7,158 nucleotides of DNA from an uncultured Eubacteriales bacterium (lineage in GTDB: Bacteria; Bacillota; Clostridia; Oscillospirales; Ruminococcaceae): positions 1 to 7,158 of the forward strand of contig CABUOE010000114.1 in NCBI GenBank assembly GCA_902493155.1. The letters are read 5' to 3'. The notes beneath the pieces are model-generated. The model was not told where the DNA came from, did not search any database, and saw only the letters and a list, made by a program, of their open reading frames with translations. Positions 1-4,770 of this stretch are shown here, in pieces. The translations under genes were made by a program, and so were the position numbers. Positions within the stretch are counted from its first letter, which is position 1, and each line of letters starts with the position of its first letter.

Positions 1-36
1 TCAGACAATCAAATTCCCAGAAAGGAATGATTTTTT

Positions 37-501
37 ATGCGTACCATGAATGCAAAAGACGCGGTGGCCGCGTCCCTTGCCGAATGCTATGTGACCATCG
101 ACGGCCGCCGCTACAATTTTATGCAGGCCATCGACTTGGAGGCGAAATTCGAAAAGACCAAGGCACAGGTGCCGATTCTCGGCAAACCCGGGCAGGGCAA
201 CAAATCTACTGGCTGGAAGGGCAGCGGCTCCGCTACCTTCCACTATAACTCCTCGGTGTTCAGAAAGCTCTTCTACAACTTCAAGGACACCGGCGAGGAC
301 ATTTACTTCGACATCCAGGTGACCAACGAGGACCCGGCTTCCTCGGTGGGCAGGCAGACCGTCATCTTGAAGGACTGCAATTTAAACGGCGGCGTGCTGG
401 CCAAGTTCAGCGCCTCCGACGACTACCTCCAGGAGAGCATCGACTTTACCTTCGAGGATTTCGAAATGCCGGAAACCTTCAAAAACCTGGCCGGTATGTA
501 A
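37..501 (+). CDS. xkdM: Phage tail tube protein (XkdM-like, DUF2001)
   Basis: This 154-residue protein is the inner tube subunit of a contractile tail; its rings stack inside the sheath. It closely resembles clostridial XkdM homologues: an N-terminal MNAKDA segment, a VTIDGRRYNFMQAIDLEAKFEK stretch (here about residues 19-40), the GNKSTGWKGSGSATFHYN block near 54-71, YFDIQVTNEDP near 89-99, and an acidic C-terminus with FTFEDFEMPE. The length is normal for the family. The ATG at 37 lies 10 nt after an AAAGGA ribosome site at 21-26. In PBSX the sheath gene xkdK lies just before it; only 36 bases are visible upstream here, so that cannot be checked. Two terminators follow, which suggests that this abundant structural protein is transcribed more than the genes after it (inference). 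Recognition is from sequence pattern, not from a search. Confidence 0.95.
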   Translation: MRTMNAKDAVAASLAECYVTIDGRRYNFMQAIDLEAKFEKTKAQVPILGKPGQGNKSTGWKGSGSATFHYNSSVFRKLFYNFKDTGEDIYFDIQVTNEDPASSVGRQTVILKDCNLNGGVLAKFSASDDYLQESIDFTFEDFEMPETFKNLAGM

Positions 502-511
502 TCCGGCTCTG

Positions 512-560
512 AAAACTGCCTTCCAGGGGCTGCGGCCTCTGGGAAGGCGGTTTTATTTTA
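512..560 (+). terminator. Strong intrinsic terminator after the tail tube gene
   Basis: A long hairpin starts 11 bases after the xkdM stop. Arms 512-530 and 535-554 pair from AAAACTGCCTTCC with GGAAGGCGGTTTT (one G-T wobble) and continue through AGGGGC with GGCCTCT, allowing one bulged base at 541. The loop is TGCG at 531-534. A T-rich tail (TTTTATTTTA, 551-560) follows. This is a textbook rho-independent terminator. It would cut transcription between tube and chaperone unless there is read-through. Confidence 0.85.
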
Positions 561-574
561 TGTGAGAAAATTCT

Positions 575-622
575 CCGGGCCTTGGCGGGTGGAAAGCGCG
601 GCGCGGCAAGGCCCGGTTTTTT
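575..622 (+). terminator. Second tandem intrinsic terminator before xkdN
   Basis: CCGGGCCTTG (575-584) is perfectly complementary to CAAGGCCCGG (607-616), followed directly by six T residues (617-622). The 22-nt loop is GC-rich. It lies 14 bases downstream of the first terminator and only 17 bases before the xkdN start, so the two act in series. The long loop makes it somewhat less canonical than the first. Confidence 0.75.
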
Positions 623-639
623 GAGAAAGGGAGAGGAAA

Positions 640-1068
640 ATGGGCGGTTTGAGCGGATTTTTAAAGCAAAACGCGGTCAAGGTGGAAAACGAGAAAACGG
701 CGGTGTCCAATCGGTTTCTGGGGGCGGATAAAAAGCCCATCCAATGGGAAATCAGATGCATCACGCCGGCAGAGGACGAGGAAATCCGGCGGGAGTGTTT
801 ACGGCGGGCGCCGGTTCCCGGCAAAAAGGGGCAGTTCGTGGCCGAGGTGGACGCAGATTTGGACATGGGGAAGCTGGCGGCCAAATGCACCGTTTTTCCC
901 GACCTAAACGACAAGGATTTGCAGGACAGCTACGGCGTTATGGGGGCGGACAGCCTCTTAAAAGCCATGCTGACCCCGGGGGAGTACGCCGGATACCTGA
1001 ACAAGGTGCAGGCGCTCAATGGGTTCGACGTCAGTATGGACGAAATGGTGGAACAGGCAAAAAACTAA
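640..1068 (+). CDS. xkdN: Tail assembly chaperone, short form (XkdN-like, gpG equivalent)
   Basis: This 142-residue protein resembles the XkdN-like tail assembly chaperones of PBSX-type tails, which keep tube and tape measure competent for assembly and are not in the finished particle. Visible features are the N-terminal GGLSGFLKQNAVKVENEK segment, the WEIRCITPAEDEEIRREC segment near residues 36-53, the basic GKKGQF stretch, the AAKCTVFPDLNDKDLQDSYGVM stretch near 79-100, and a C-terminal LTPGEYAGYLNKVQALNGFD block. The ATG at 640 is preceded by GGGAGAGG at 629-636. The stop at 1066 immediately follows a slippery heptamer, so a fraction of ribosomes should make the longer form described separately. 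Two terminators lie just upstream, so expression depends on read-through or on an unseen promoter. Confidence 0.92.
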   Translation: MGGLSGFLKQNAVKVENEKTAVSNRFLGADKKPIQWEIRCITPAEDEEIRRECLRRAPVPGKKGQFVAEVDADLDMGKLAAKCTVFPDLNDKDLQDSYGVMGADSLLKAMLTPGEYAGYLNKVQALNGFDVSMDEMVEQAKN

Positions 1069-1226
1069 TCAAGGGGGGCGACAGCGACGCGAATCTCGCG
1101 TACTATTGCCTCCATAAGTTTCAGATGCAGCCTTCGGAGTTTCTGGGGCTTAACCGGTTCGAGAAGGCGTTTCTCATCGCGGCCATCCAGGTGTACGCCG
1201 AGGAGGAGAAAAAAGCTCGCGGGTAG
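640..1226 (+). CDS. Tail assembly chaperone, long form made by -1 ribosomal frameshift (gpGT equivalent)
   Basis: In many phages the chaperone is made in two lengths by programmed frameshifting (lambda G/GT is the model). Here a -1 shift at 1059-1065 joins the 142-residue short form to the reading frame 1065-1226, which adds 53 codons and gives about 195 residues. The extension contains LAYYCLHKFQMQPSEFLGLN and a helical FEKAFLIAAIQVYAEEEKKA tail. This is the pattern of C-terminal T domains after XkdN-like proteins in clostridial phages: a Tyr-Tyr helix, PSEF, then EKAF-hydrophobic. The extension has no good start or ribosome site of its own; the same open frame upstream of 1065 is rich in Gly and Arg and reads as a shadow of xkdN. 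The next gene starts 43 bases later. The shift itself is inferred, not measured. Confidence 0.88.
1059..1113 (+). promoter_or_regulatory. Programmed -1 frameshift signal: slippery heptamer plus downstream stem-loop
   Basis: The heptamer A AAA AAC (1059-1065) is in the correct phase: xkdN reads GCA AAA AAC TAA, so both tRNAs can re-pair on AAA after slipping back one base. After an 8-nt spacer, GGGGGC (1074-1079) can pair with GCCTCC (1108-1113, one G-T wobble). Inside that, ACGCGA (1087-1092) pairs perfectly with TCGCGT (1096-1101) across an ATC loop. The 0-frame stop directly after the heptamer sits at the shift point. Heptamer, phase, spacer and structure all match the standard architecture of -1 frameshift sites. 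Confidence 0.88.
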
Positions 1227-1269
1227 CGGGCGTGGGGCGAATGCCCTGTGATAGAAAAGGGGGACGATT

Positions 1270-1999
1270 GTGGCTTCGATTTTAGACAGCTTGAGACGGA
1301 GAGCGGTAAGCTACGGCAACAGGGGTGTTTTAAAGCTTTTTCGGATGCCAAAGGAGTACGGCGGCAGCATTCCCGAGGCAGTTTTGAACAGAGCGTCACA
1401 GGCTAACCCGGGCGGCGTGTCCAAGGCGGTTTCGAGAGCCGGGGAATGGATTTCCTCGGTGCTGAGCGCCCGGGGGCAGGGGAAAGCGCTCAGCGAAAAC
1501 CCGGCGGCCAAAAATTTGAAGGCGGCTCCCGCGTCGGCAGCGGCGGGGACGACGGTGTTAAACGGTGGCCCGGTGAGCCAACTGCTTCAGGCGGGAAACT
1601 GGAGCGAGAGCGTTTCAGTGGGGATGCAAAACATGGTGGCAAGCAATATAGCTTTACAGAGCGTAAATGCCCGGTATCCGGCGGTTTCCGGTTCTACGGG
1701 AAGCGGGACGGCTATGCTGGGGGCGCTGGCTGATGCAGGCGTCCAATCAGGGCAGCGTGTTACAGGCGGCCTCAATGGGGGTTGCCGCAGCGATGGACGC
1801 GGTTTCCGGCGACGGAAGCGTTTATCGGGACTTTGCGGCGGCTTCTTCGGGGGCGACAGGCGGAAACGCTGTCGTCCAGGTGGAGATGGTCAACAACAAT
1901 TCGGTCAGCTCCGAGCTGGATTTAGACCGAGTGGTAAGCTATCTCACCGACAAGGTGGCCGAGGGGCTTCAGACGGCGGCGGAAGCGGTGCATTGGTAG
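1270..1999 (+). CDS. Very short tape-measure-like protein, interrupted by an apparent single-base frameshift
   Basis: By position, between the frameshifted chaperone and the LysM protein, this should be the tape measure that sets tail length. It starts at GTG 1270, 6 nt after AAAAGGGGG (1255-1263). The first frame reads well to about 1740: a basic helical start, then Ala/Gly/Ser-rich sequence with no membrane helix. It then becomes Gly/Arg-rich nonsense running to 2160. The frame one base further on takes over with ASNQGSVLQAASMGVAAAMD and ends with VVQVEMVNNNSVSSELDLD and an amphipathic tail to TAG 1997. That C-terminus resembles those of phage tape measures as I recall them. Dropping one base (for example one G of GG at 1738-1739, or of GGGGG at 1719-1723) gives one reading frame of about 242 codons. 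PBSX XkdO has well over 1000 residues. It may be a broken gene, an internally deleted one, or a sequencing error in a truly short tape measure. Confidence 0.6.
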
Positions 2000-2010
2000 G
2001 GGATTGGCAG

Positions 2011-2087
2011 TATTTCCCGGTTATTTCCGGAATATTTCCCGGGTATTTCCCGAAATGGGGCGTTTCATTTCCCGGATATTTCCCGAT
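2011..2087. repeat. Array of seven in-phase 11-bp units, consensus TATTTCCCGGN
   Basis: Units begin at 2011, 2022, 2033, 2044, 2055, 2066 and 2077, each exactly 11 bp apart. Six carry ATTTCC with a following CGG, CGA or GG: TATTTCCCGGT, TATTTCCGGAA, TATTTCCCGGG, TATTTCCCGAA, CATTTCCCGGA and TATTTCCCGAT. The fifth slot (ATGGGGCGTTT, 2055-2065) is degenerate but keeps the phase. The array starts 11 bases after the tape-measure stop and ends 13 bases before the first palindromic element. The spacing is close to one turn of DNA, so all units face the same side of the helix. The function is unknown: it could be a microsatellite-like expansion or a protein-binding array. Confidence 0.85.
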
Positions 2088-2100
2088 GGACGGTGGGAAT

Positions 2101-2173
2101 GTAGGGGCGGCCAATGGCCGCCCGCTGTTCATCGAAAGAGGGGTGAGGGCGGGCGCGTAATACGCGCCCCTAC
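2101..2173. repeat. Composite palindromic element 1 (two head-to-head REP-like hairpins)
   Basis: The element opens with GTAGGGGC and closes with its inverse CCCCTAC. The left hairpin pairs GGGCGGCC (2105-2112) with GGCCGCCC (2116-2123) across AAT. The right hairpin pairs GGGCGCGTA (2151-2159) with TACGCGCCC (2161-2169). The sequence between the hairpins is unrelated to that in the other two elements. The architecture is that of bacterial extragenic palindromes arranged as inverted pairs (BIME-like). No protein is read through it convincingly. Confidence 0.8.
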
Positions 2174-2185
2174 GGTATTCTATCG

Positions 2186-2252
2186 GGAGACAGAAAATCC
2201 TAGACAGGGTTTTGTCTGGGGTGCAGTGTAGGGGCGAACAGTGTTCGCCCGT
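2186..2252. repeat. Direct repeat copy A (leader plus left palindrome)
   Basis: This copy matches 2355-2425 over about 67-71 bases with scattered substitutions and short indels. It contains GGAGACAGAAAATCC, then a small inverted repeat AGACA...TGTCT (2202-2216), a GGTGCAGT stretch, and the left hairpin of element 2. The hairpin portion is identical between copies over 24 bases (2228-2251 and 2401-2424). So the palindrome was duplicated together with its upstream leader, not as an isolated hairpin. Confidence 0.75.
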
Positions 2253-2301
2253 TTTACGGATTTTTTGTAAATGGGTTCGGGCGAACGATATTCGCCCCTA
2301 C
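2228..2301. repeat. Composite palindromic element 2
   Basis: The left hairpin pairs GGGCGAACA (2232-2240) with TGTTCGCCC (2242-2250) after the GTAGGGGC terminus. The right hairpin pairs GGGCGAA (2279-2285) with TTCGCCC (2291-2297) and ends in CCCCTAC at 2301. The overall length, 74 bp, is almost the same as element 1 (73 bp), and the terminal motifs have the same orientation, so the two are members of one family. Confidence 0.8.
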
Positions 2302-2354
2302 GGATTCCGAGGGAAGGTTCTGGTTAACGAAAGGACAAAACGGCATGAACCGAC

Positions 2355-2425
2355 GGAGACAAAGAAAAATCCCAGACGAGGTTTTTGTCTGAGGTGCGGT
2401 GTAGGGGCGAACAGTGTTCGCCCGT
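2355..2425. repeat. Direct repeat copy B (leader plus left palindrome)
   Basis: Second copy of the leader-palindrome repeat seen at 2186-2252. It carries GGAGACAAAGAAAAATCC, a small inverted repeat CAGAC...GTCTG (2373-2391), GGTGCGGT, and a left hairpin identical to that of element 2. Differences lie mainly in the leader, which suggests either stronger constraint on the palindrome or more recent conversion of that part. Confidence 0.75.
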
Positions 2426-2480
2426 CGTTTTTATCAGACGGTTCCGGTGGAATGCGGGCGGAGCAGAGCCCCGCCCCTAC
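2401..2480. repeat. Composite palindromic element 3
   Basis: Opens with GTAGGGGC and a left hairpin GGGCGAACA/TGTTCGCCC (2405-2423), and closes with a right hairpin GGGCGG (2456-2461)/CCGCCC (2471-2476), with inner GC pairs around AGA and one A-C mismatch, ending in CCCCTAC. The right half is nearly identical to the palindrome at 4678-4704, in the second spacer: AGCAGAGC here, AGCAAAGC there. Confidence 0.8.
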
Positions 2481-2627
2481 CGTTTTTGTCTTCACCAAAA
2501 CGGATTATTTTCCTTTTAACAGAAAGAAATCATGATAGATTCAAATGAGCACTCTGTGAGCTCACCGTGTCCCGCAAAATCAGTATCTTTGTAAAAATTG
2601 CCTAGAAAATGAGGCGATTGTTTGACG

Positions 2628-2660
2628 GACGTTTCCGGCTGAGGCCGGAGGCGTCTTTTT
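2628..2660 (+). terminator. Strong intrinsic terminator upstream of xkdP
   Basis: GACGTTTCCGGC (2628-2639) pairs along its full 12 bp with GCCGGAGGCGTC (2644-2655), with two G-T wobbles, around a TGAG loop, followed by five T residues (2656-2660). It closes the 0.7-kb non-coding island 31 bases before the xkdP start. It would separate the tube/chaperone/tape-measure transcript from the baseplate operon. No convincing promoter is visible between it and xkdP. Confidence 0.85.
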
Positions 2661-2691
2661 CATATCTTGTGACGAAAGGCAGGGAATCCAT

Positions 2692-3333
2692 TTGGCCTAC
2701 ATCTTTTACATCGACGGGGTGCCGCTACCGGTGGCTCCGTCCAAAATGAAGCTCTCCATGAAAAACCGAAACGGTTCTTCCACTCTGCTCAGCGGGGAGG
2801 AAGTCAGCATCCTCAAGGCTCCCGGCCTCACCGAGATTTCCTTCGAGGCCATGCTCCCCCAGCAGAAGTACCCTTTTGGGTACTATCCCGATGGGTTTAT
2901 CCCGGCGTCCTTTTACCTAAACCGCTTGGAGGCGCTGAAAAAAGGGCAGAAGCCCTTCCAGTTTCTGGTGTCGCGGGTGACGCCGGAGGGACGGCTTTTG
3001 CACGACACCAATTTGAAGGTGAGTTTAGAGGACTACGCCGTCAGCGACGACGCGGGGGACGGGCTGGACGTGACGGTTTCCATTCGGCTGAAGCAATACA
3101 GGGCCTTCGGCCTCAAGGAGGTTGCAGCGGGTTCCGGCGGGGCGGCCACCTCCGGCGAGAACAGGGACAGCAAGGACCCGGCGAAAAGCTACGTGGTCAA
3201 GAAAGGCGACTGCCTCTACAACATCTGCAAAGCGCAATTGGGCCGGGGGGACAAATGCTGGGAAATCGCCAAACTAAACGGCATCAAAAACCCCAATCTC
3301 ATCTATCCGGGGCAGGTGATCCGCCTTGGCTGA
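2692..3333 (+). CDS. xkdP: LysM-domain tail/baseplate protein (XkdP-like)
   Basis: This 213-residue protein has the XkdP layout. An N-terminal domain of about 140 residues (FYIDGVPLPVAPSKMKLSMK, then VSILKAPGLTEISFEAMLPQ and KYPFGYY) is followed by a Gly/Ala/Ser linker near 145-165 and a C-terminal LysM domain at about 167-212 (SYVVKKGDCLYNICKAQLG ... LIYPGQVIRLG). In contractile tails this protein sits at the hub and tape-measure end of the baseplate; LysM folds bind peptidoglycan, or in phages also act as adaptors (family knowledge). The start is TTG at 2692, 6 nt after AGGGA (2681-2685); no ATG or GTG nearby fits, and the family N-terminus begins right here. It opens the second operon, just after a terminator, and overlaps the next gene by 8 bp. 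Confidence 0.92.
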   Translation: MAYIFYIDGVPLPVAPSKMKLSMKNRNGSSTLLSGEEVSILKAPGLTEISFEAMLPQQKYPFGYYPDGFIPASFYLNRLEALKKGQKPFQFLVSRVTPEGRLLHDTNLKVSLEDYAVSDDAGDGLDVTVSIRLKQYRAFGLKEVAAGSGGAATSGENRDSKDPAKSYVVKKGDCLYNICKAQLGRGDKCWEIAKLNGIKNPNLIYPGQVIRLG

Positions 3334-4288
3334 GTATCTCATTCAAATCGTCCACGGGGGCAAGACCTATGAGCCGCCGGTGGAGGGCGGCGTCAAGTGG
3401 GAGACGTCGAGGAAAGGCGCGCCGGGCAAGCTTACCTTTACGGTGCTGGACAGCGGTTTCTCTGTGGAGGAAGGGGACGCGGTGACTTTTTCTGCGGACG
3501 GCAAGGGGCTGTTTTACGGCTTTGTGTTTACCTTGGGCCGCAGCGGGGCCGACGGGCGGCTGAGCATTACCGCCTACGACCAGCTCCGGTACCTAAAAAA
3601 CAAGGACAACTATATCTATAGCAATAAAACGGCGGGGGAGCTTGTGAAAATGATCGCCGACGACTTTTCCCTGAAAACGGGGGCGATTGCGGCGACGGGC
3701 TACCGGATTCCCTACCGGGTGGAGGACGGGAAAACCCTCTTCGACATCATCGAGACGGCGCTGGATTTGACTTACGAGAACACCGGGAAGGAGTTCGTCC
3801 TCTACGACGACTTCGGGAAGCTTTCTTTGGCGGCCATCGAGGATTTGGAGACGAACCTTCTCATCGACGAGACCGCCGCCGAGGGATTTTCCTATGAGAG
3901 CTCCATCGACCGGGAGACCTACAACAAAATAAAGCTTCTCCACGAGGACGGGCGGAAAAAGCTGCGGCAGATTTTCGTCAAGGAGGACGCAGAAACCCAG
4001 AAAACATGGGGTGTTTTGCAGAGCTTCGGCCATGTGAGCGGCGACGAGGACGGTTATCAGAAGGCGGCGACTTTGCTCAAAGAGCACAACAAGAAGATGA
4101 AGTCCCTGACCCTCTCCAAAGCGGCGGGGGACCTGCGGGTGCGGGCGGGGAGCAGCCTTTGGGTGAAGCTCGACCTGAAAAACGAGCAGGTAGACCGCCG
4201 GATGACGGTGGAAAACGTCAAGCACAGCTTCTCTAACGGAGAGCACCGGATGGACCTGATCTTGGAAGGGGGCGGTTTCGGTGGCTGA
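3326..4288 (+). CDS. xkdQ: Baseplate hub protein (XkdQ-like, gpD/late control D family)
   Basis: At 320 residues this matches XkdQ, the hub that connects tube and baseplate and belongs to the late-control-gene-D/gp27 structural family. Features are the N-terminal beta domain (YLIQIVHGGKTYEPPVEGGVKWET), GDAVTFSADGKGLFYGFVF near 51-69, ITAYDQLRYLKNKDNYIY near 82-99, AGELVKMIADDFSL near 103-116, GKTLFDIIETALDLTYENTGK near 134-154, and the C-terminal RAGSSLWVKLDL ... RRMTVENVKHSF ... HRMDLILEGGGFGG. Translation starts at TTG 3326, inside the end of xkdP (TTGGCTGA holds both start and stop), 6 nt after AGGTGA (3314-3319). This supports translational coupling. No frame damage is visible. Confidence 0.93.
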   Translation: MAEYLIQIVHGGKTYEPPVEGGVKWETSRKGAPGKLTFTVLDSGFSVEEGDAVTFSADGKGLFYGFVFTLGRSGADGRLSITAYDQLRYLKNKDNYIYSNKTAGELVKMIADDFSLKTGAIAATGYRIPYRVEDGKTLFDIIETALDLTYENTGKEFVLYDDFGKLSLAAIEDLETNLLIDETAAEGFSYESSIDRETYNKIKLLHEDGRKKLRQIFVKEDAETQKTWGVLQSFGHVSGDEDGYQKAATLLKEHNKKMKSLTLSKAAGDLRVRAGSSLWVKLDLKNEQVDRRMTVENVKHSFSNGEHRMDLILEGGGFGG

Positions 4289-4643
4289 CCTCATTAGCCT
4301 TATCAAAAAGGCGGCGGTGGACGCAGTGGAGGGCGAAAAACCCGCAGGGGTGCTGTTCGGAATAGTGACAAGCATATCGCCTTTACAGGTGAATGTGGAG
4401 CAGCGGCTGACTTTAAGCGGCGAGATGCTGGTGTGTACCTCCAACGTGAGCGATTATTCTGTCGAACTGGACGTAAACTGGCAGACTGGCTCCGGTGGCG
4501 ACCCCAGTCACAGCCACGCCGTCATCGGAAAAAAGACGGCGACGGTGAAAAACGGCCTGAAAATCGGAGAAAAGGTGATTTTGCTGCGGATGCAGGGAGG
4601 ACAGCGGTTTCTTATCCTCGACCGGGTACGGGAGAGCGAATAG
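4281..4643 (+). CDS. xkdR: Baseplate protein XkdR-like (DUF2577)
   Basis: This 120-residue protein has the DUF2577 pattern: an N-terminal helix (LISLIKKAAVDAVEG), a small beta domain (VLFGIVTSISPLQVNVEQRL), a HSHAV motif at 77-81, and the C-terminal block NGLKIGEKVILLRMQGGQRFLILDRV. The family is part of the central baseplate of PBSX-type tails; its precise role is not well established. GTG 4281 lies within the last codons of xkdQ (GTGGCTGA), 8 nt after AAGGGGG (4266-4272). The TAG stop at 4641 is the start of a TAGGGC sequence that looks like a decayed copy of the repeat terminus in the following spacer, so the end of the gene may have been shaped by the repeat. Confidence 0.9.
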   Translation: MADLISLIKKAAVDAVEGEKPAGVLFGIVTSISPLQVNVEQRLTLSGEMLVCTSNVSDYSVELDVNWQTGSGGDPSHSHAVIGKKTATVKNGLKIGEKVILLRMQGGQRFLILDRVRESE

Positions 4644-4704
4644 GGCTGGATGGAAAACCGCCCCTACACCTGGGATTGCGGGCGGAGCAAAGCCCCGCCC
4701 CTAC
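4642..4704. repeat. REP-like palindromes in the xkdR-xkdS spacer
   Basis: There are two CCGCCCCTAC termini in the same direction, at 4658-4667 and 4695-4704. The second belongs to a full hairpin GGGCGG (4680-4685)/CCGCCC (4695-4700) that differs by one base from the right half of element 3 over its core. The first has only a decayed partner, TAGGGC at 4641-4646, which includes the xkdR stop codon. This shows the repeat family is spread over at least two spacers in the window. Confidence 0.75.
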
Positions 4705-4708
4705 GGGG

Positions 4709-4723
4709 AATTTCCCGGGAAAT
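4709..4723. repeat. Perfect 14-bp palindrome ATTTCCCGGGAAAT
   Basis: Bases 4710-4723 read the same on both strands. The half-site ATTTCCCGG is the core of the 11-bp array at 2011-2087, so this site equals two array units placed head to head. It follows the REP-like palindromes, so the pairing of array motif and REP motif seen in the first spacer is repeated here. It could be a binding site or a short hairpin; nothing else supports a choice. Confidence 0.7.
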
Positions 4724-4770
4724 GTTTCAAATCGAAAGGGGGAAGCCCCTTTGAAAGGACGTGATGATTG

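Noticed and set aside
1700..1790. Programmed +1 frameshift in the tape-measure gene
   Set aside because: No rare-codon or stop-codon shift site of a known kind is visible, and I know of no recoding in this gene family; a mutation or base-call error is simpler.
1780..2160. Extension of the GTG 1270 frame beyond about 1780
   Set aside because: The sequence becomes Gly/Arg-rich and runs into the repeat array, while the neighbouring frame has a good tape-measure-like C-terminus ending at 1999.
2101..2480. CRISPR array
   Set aside because: Spacing between units is irregular, repeats are self-complementary and vary in sequence, and no cas genes are present.
2004..2535. Plus-strand open frames across the repeat island
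   Set aside because: They are translations of the palindromes and the 11-bp array, with no ribosome sites and no protein-like composition.
2556..2565. GTGAGCTCAC 10-bp palindrome as an operator
   Set aside because: A single short palindrome without a second copy or an adjacent promoter is not enough.
2532..2594. Twenty-codon open frame starting ATG ATA GAT
   Set aside because: Only a weak A-rich upstream stretch, no conserved pattern, and a length expected by chance.
2622..2627. TTGACG as a -35 promoter box before xkdP
   Set aside because: It abuts the terminator hairpin and no -10 box lies at the proper distance.
3593..4444. Long minus-strand open frame (283 codons) opposite xkdQ
   Set aside because: It is a shadow of the GC-rich xkdQ/xkdR coding region: no ribosome site, no recognisable domain, and the plus strand matches known families throughout.
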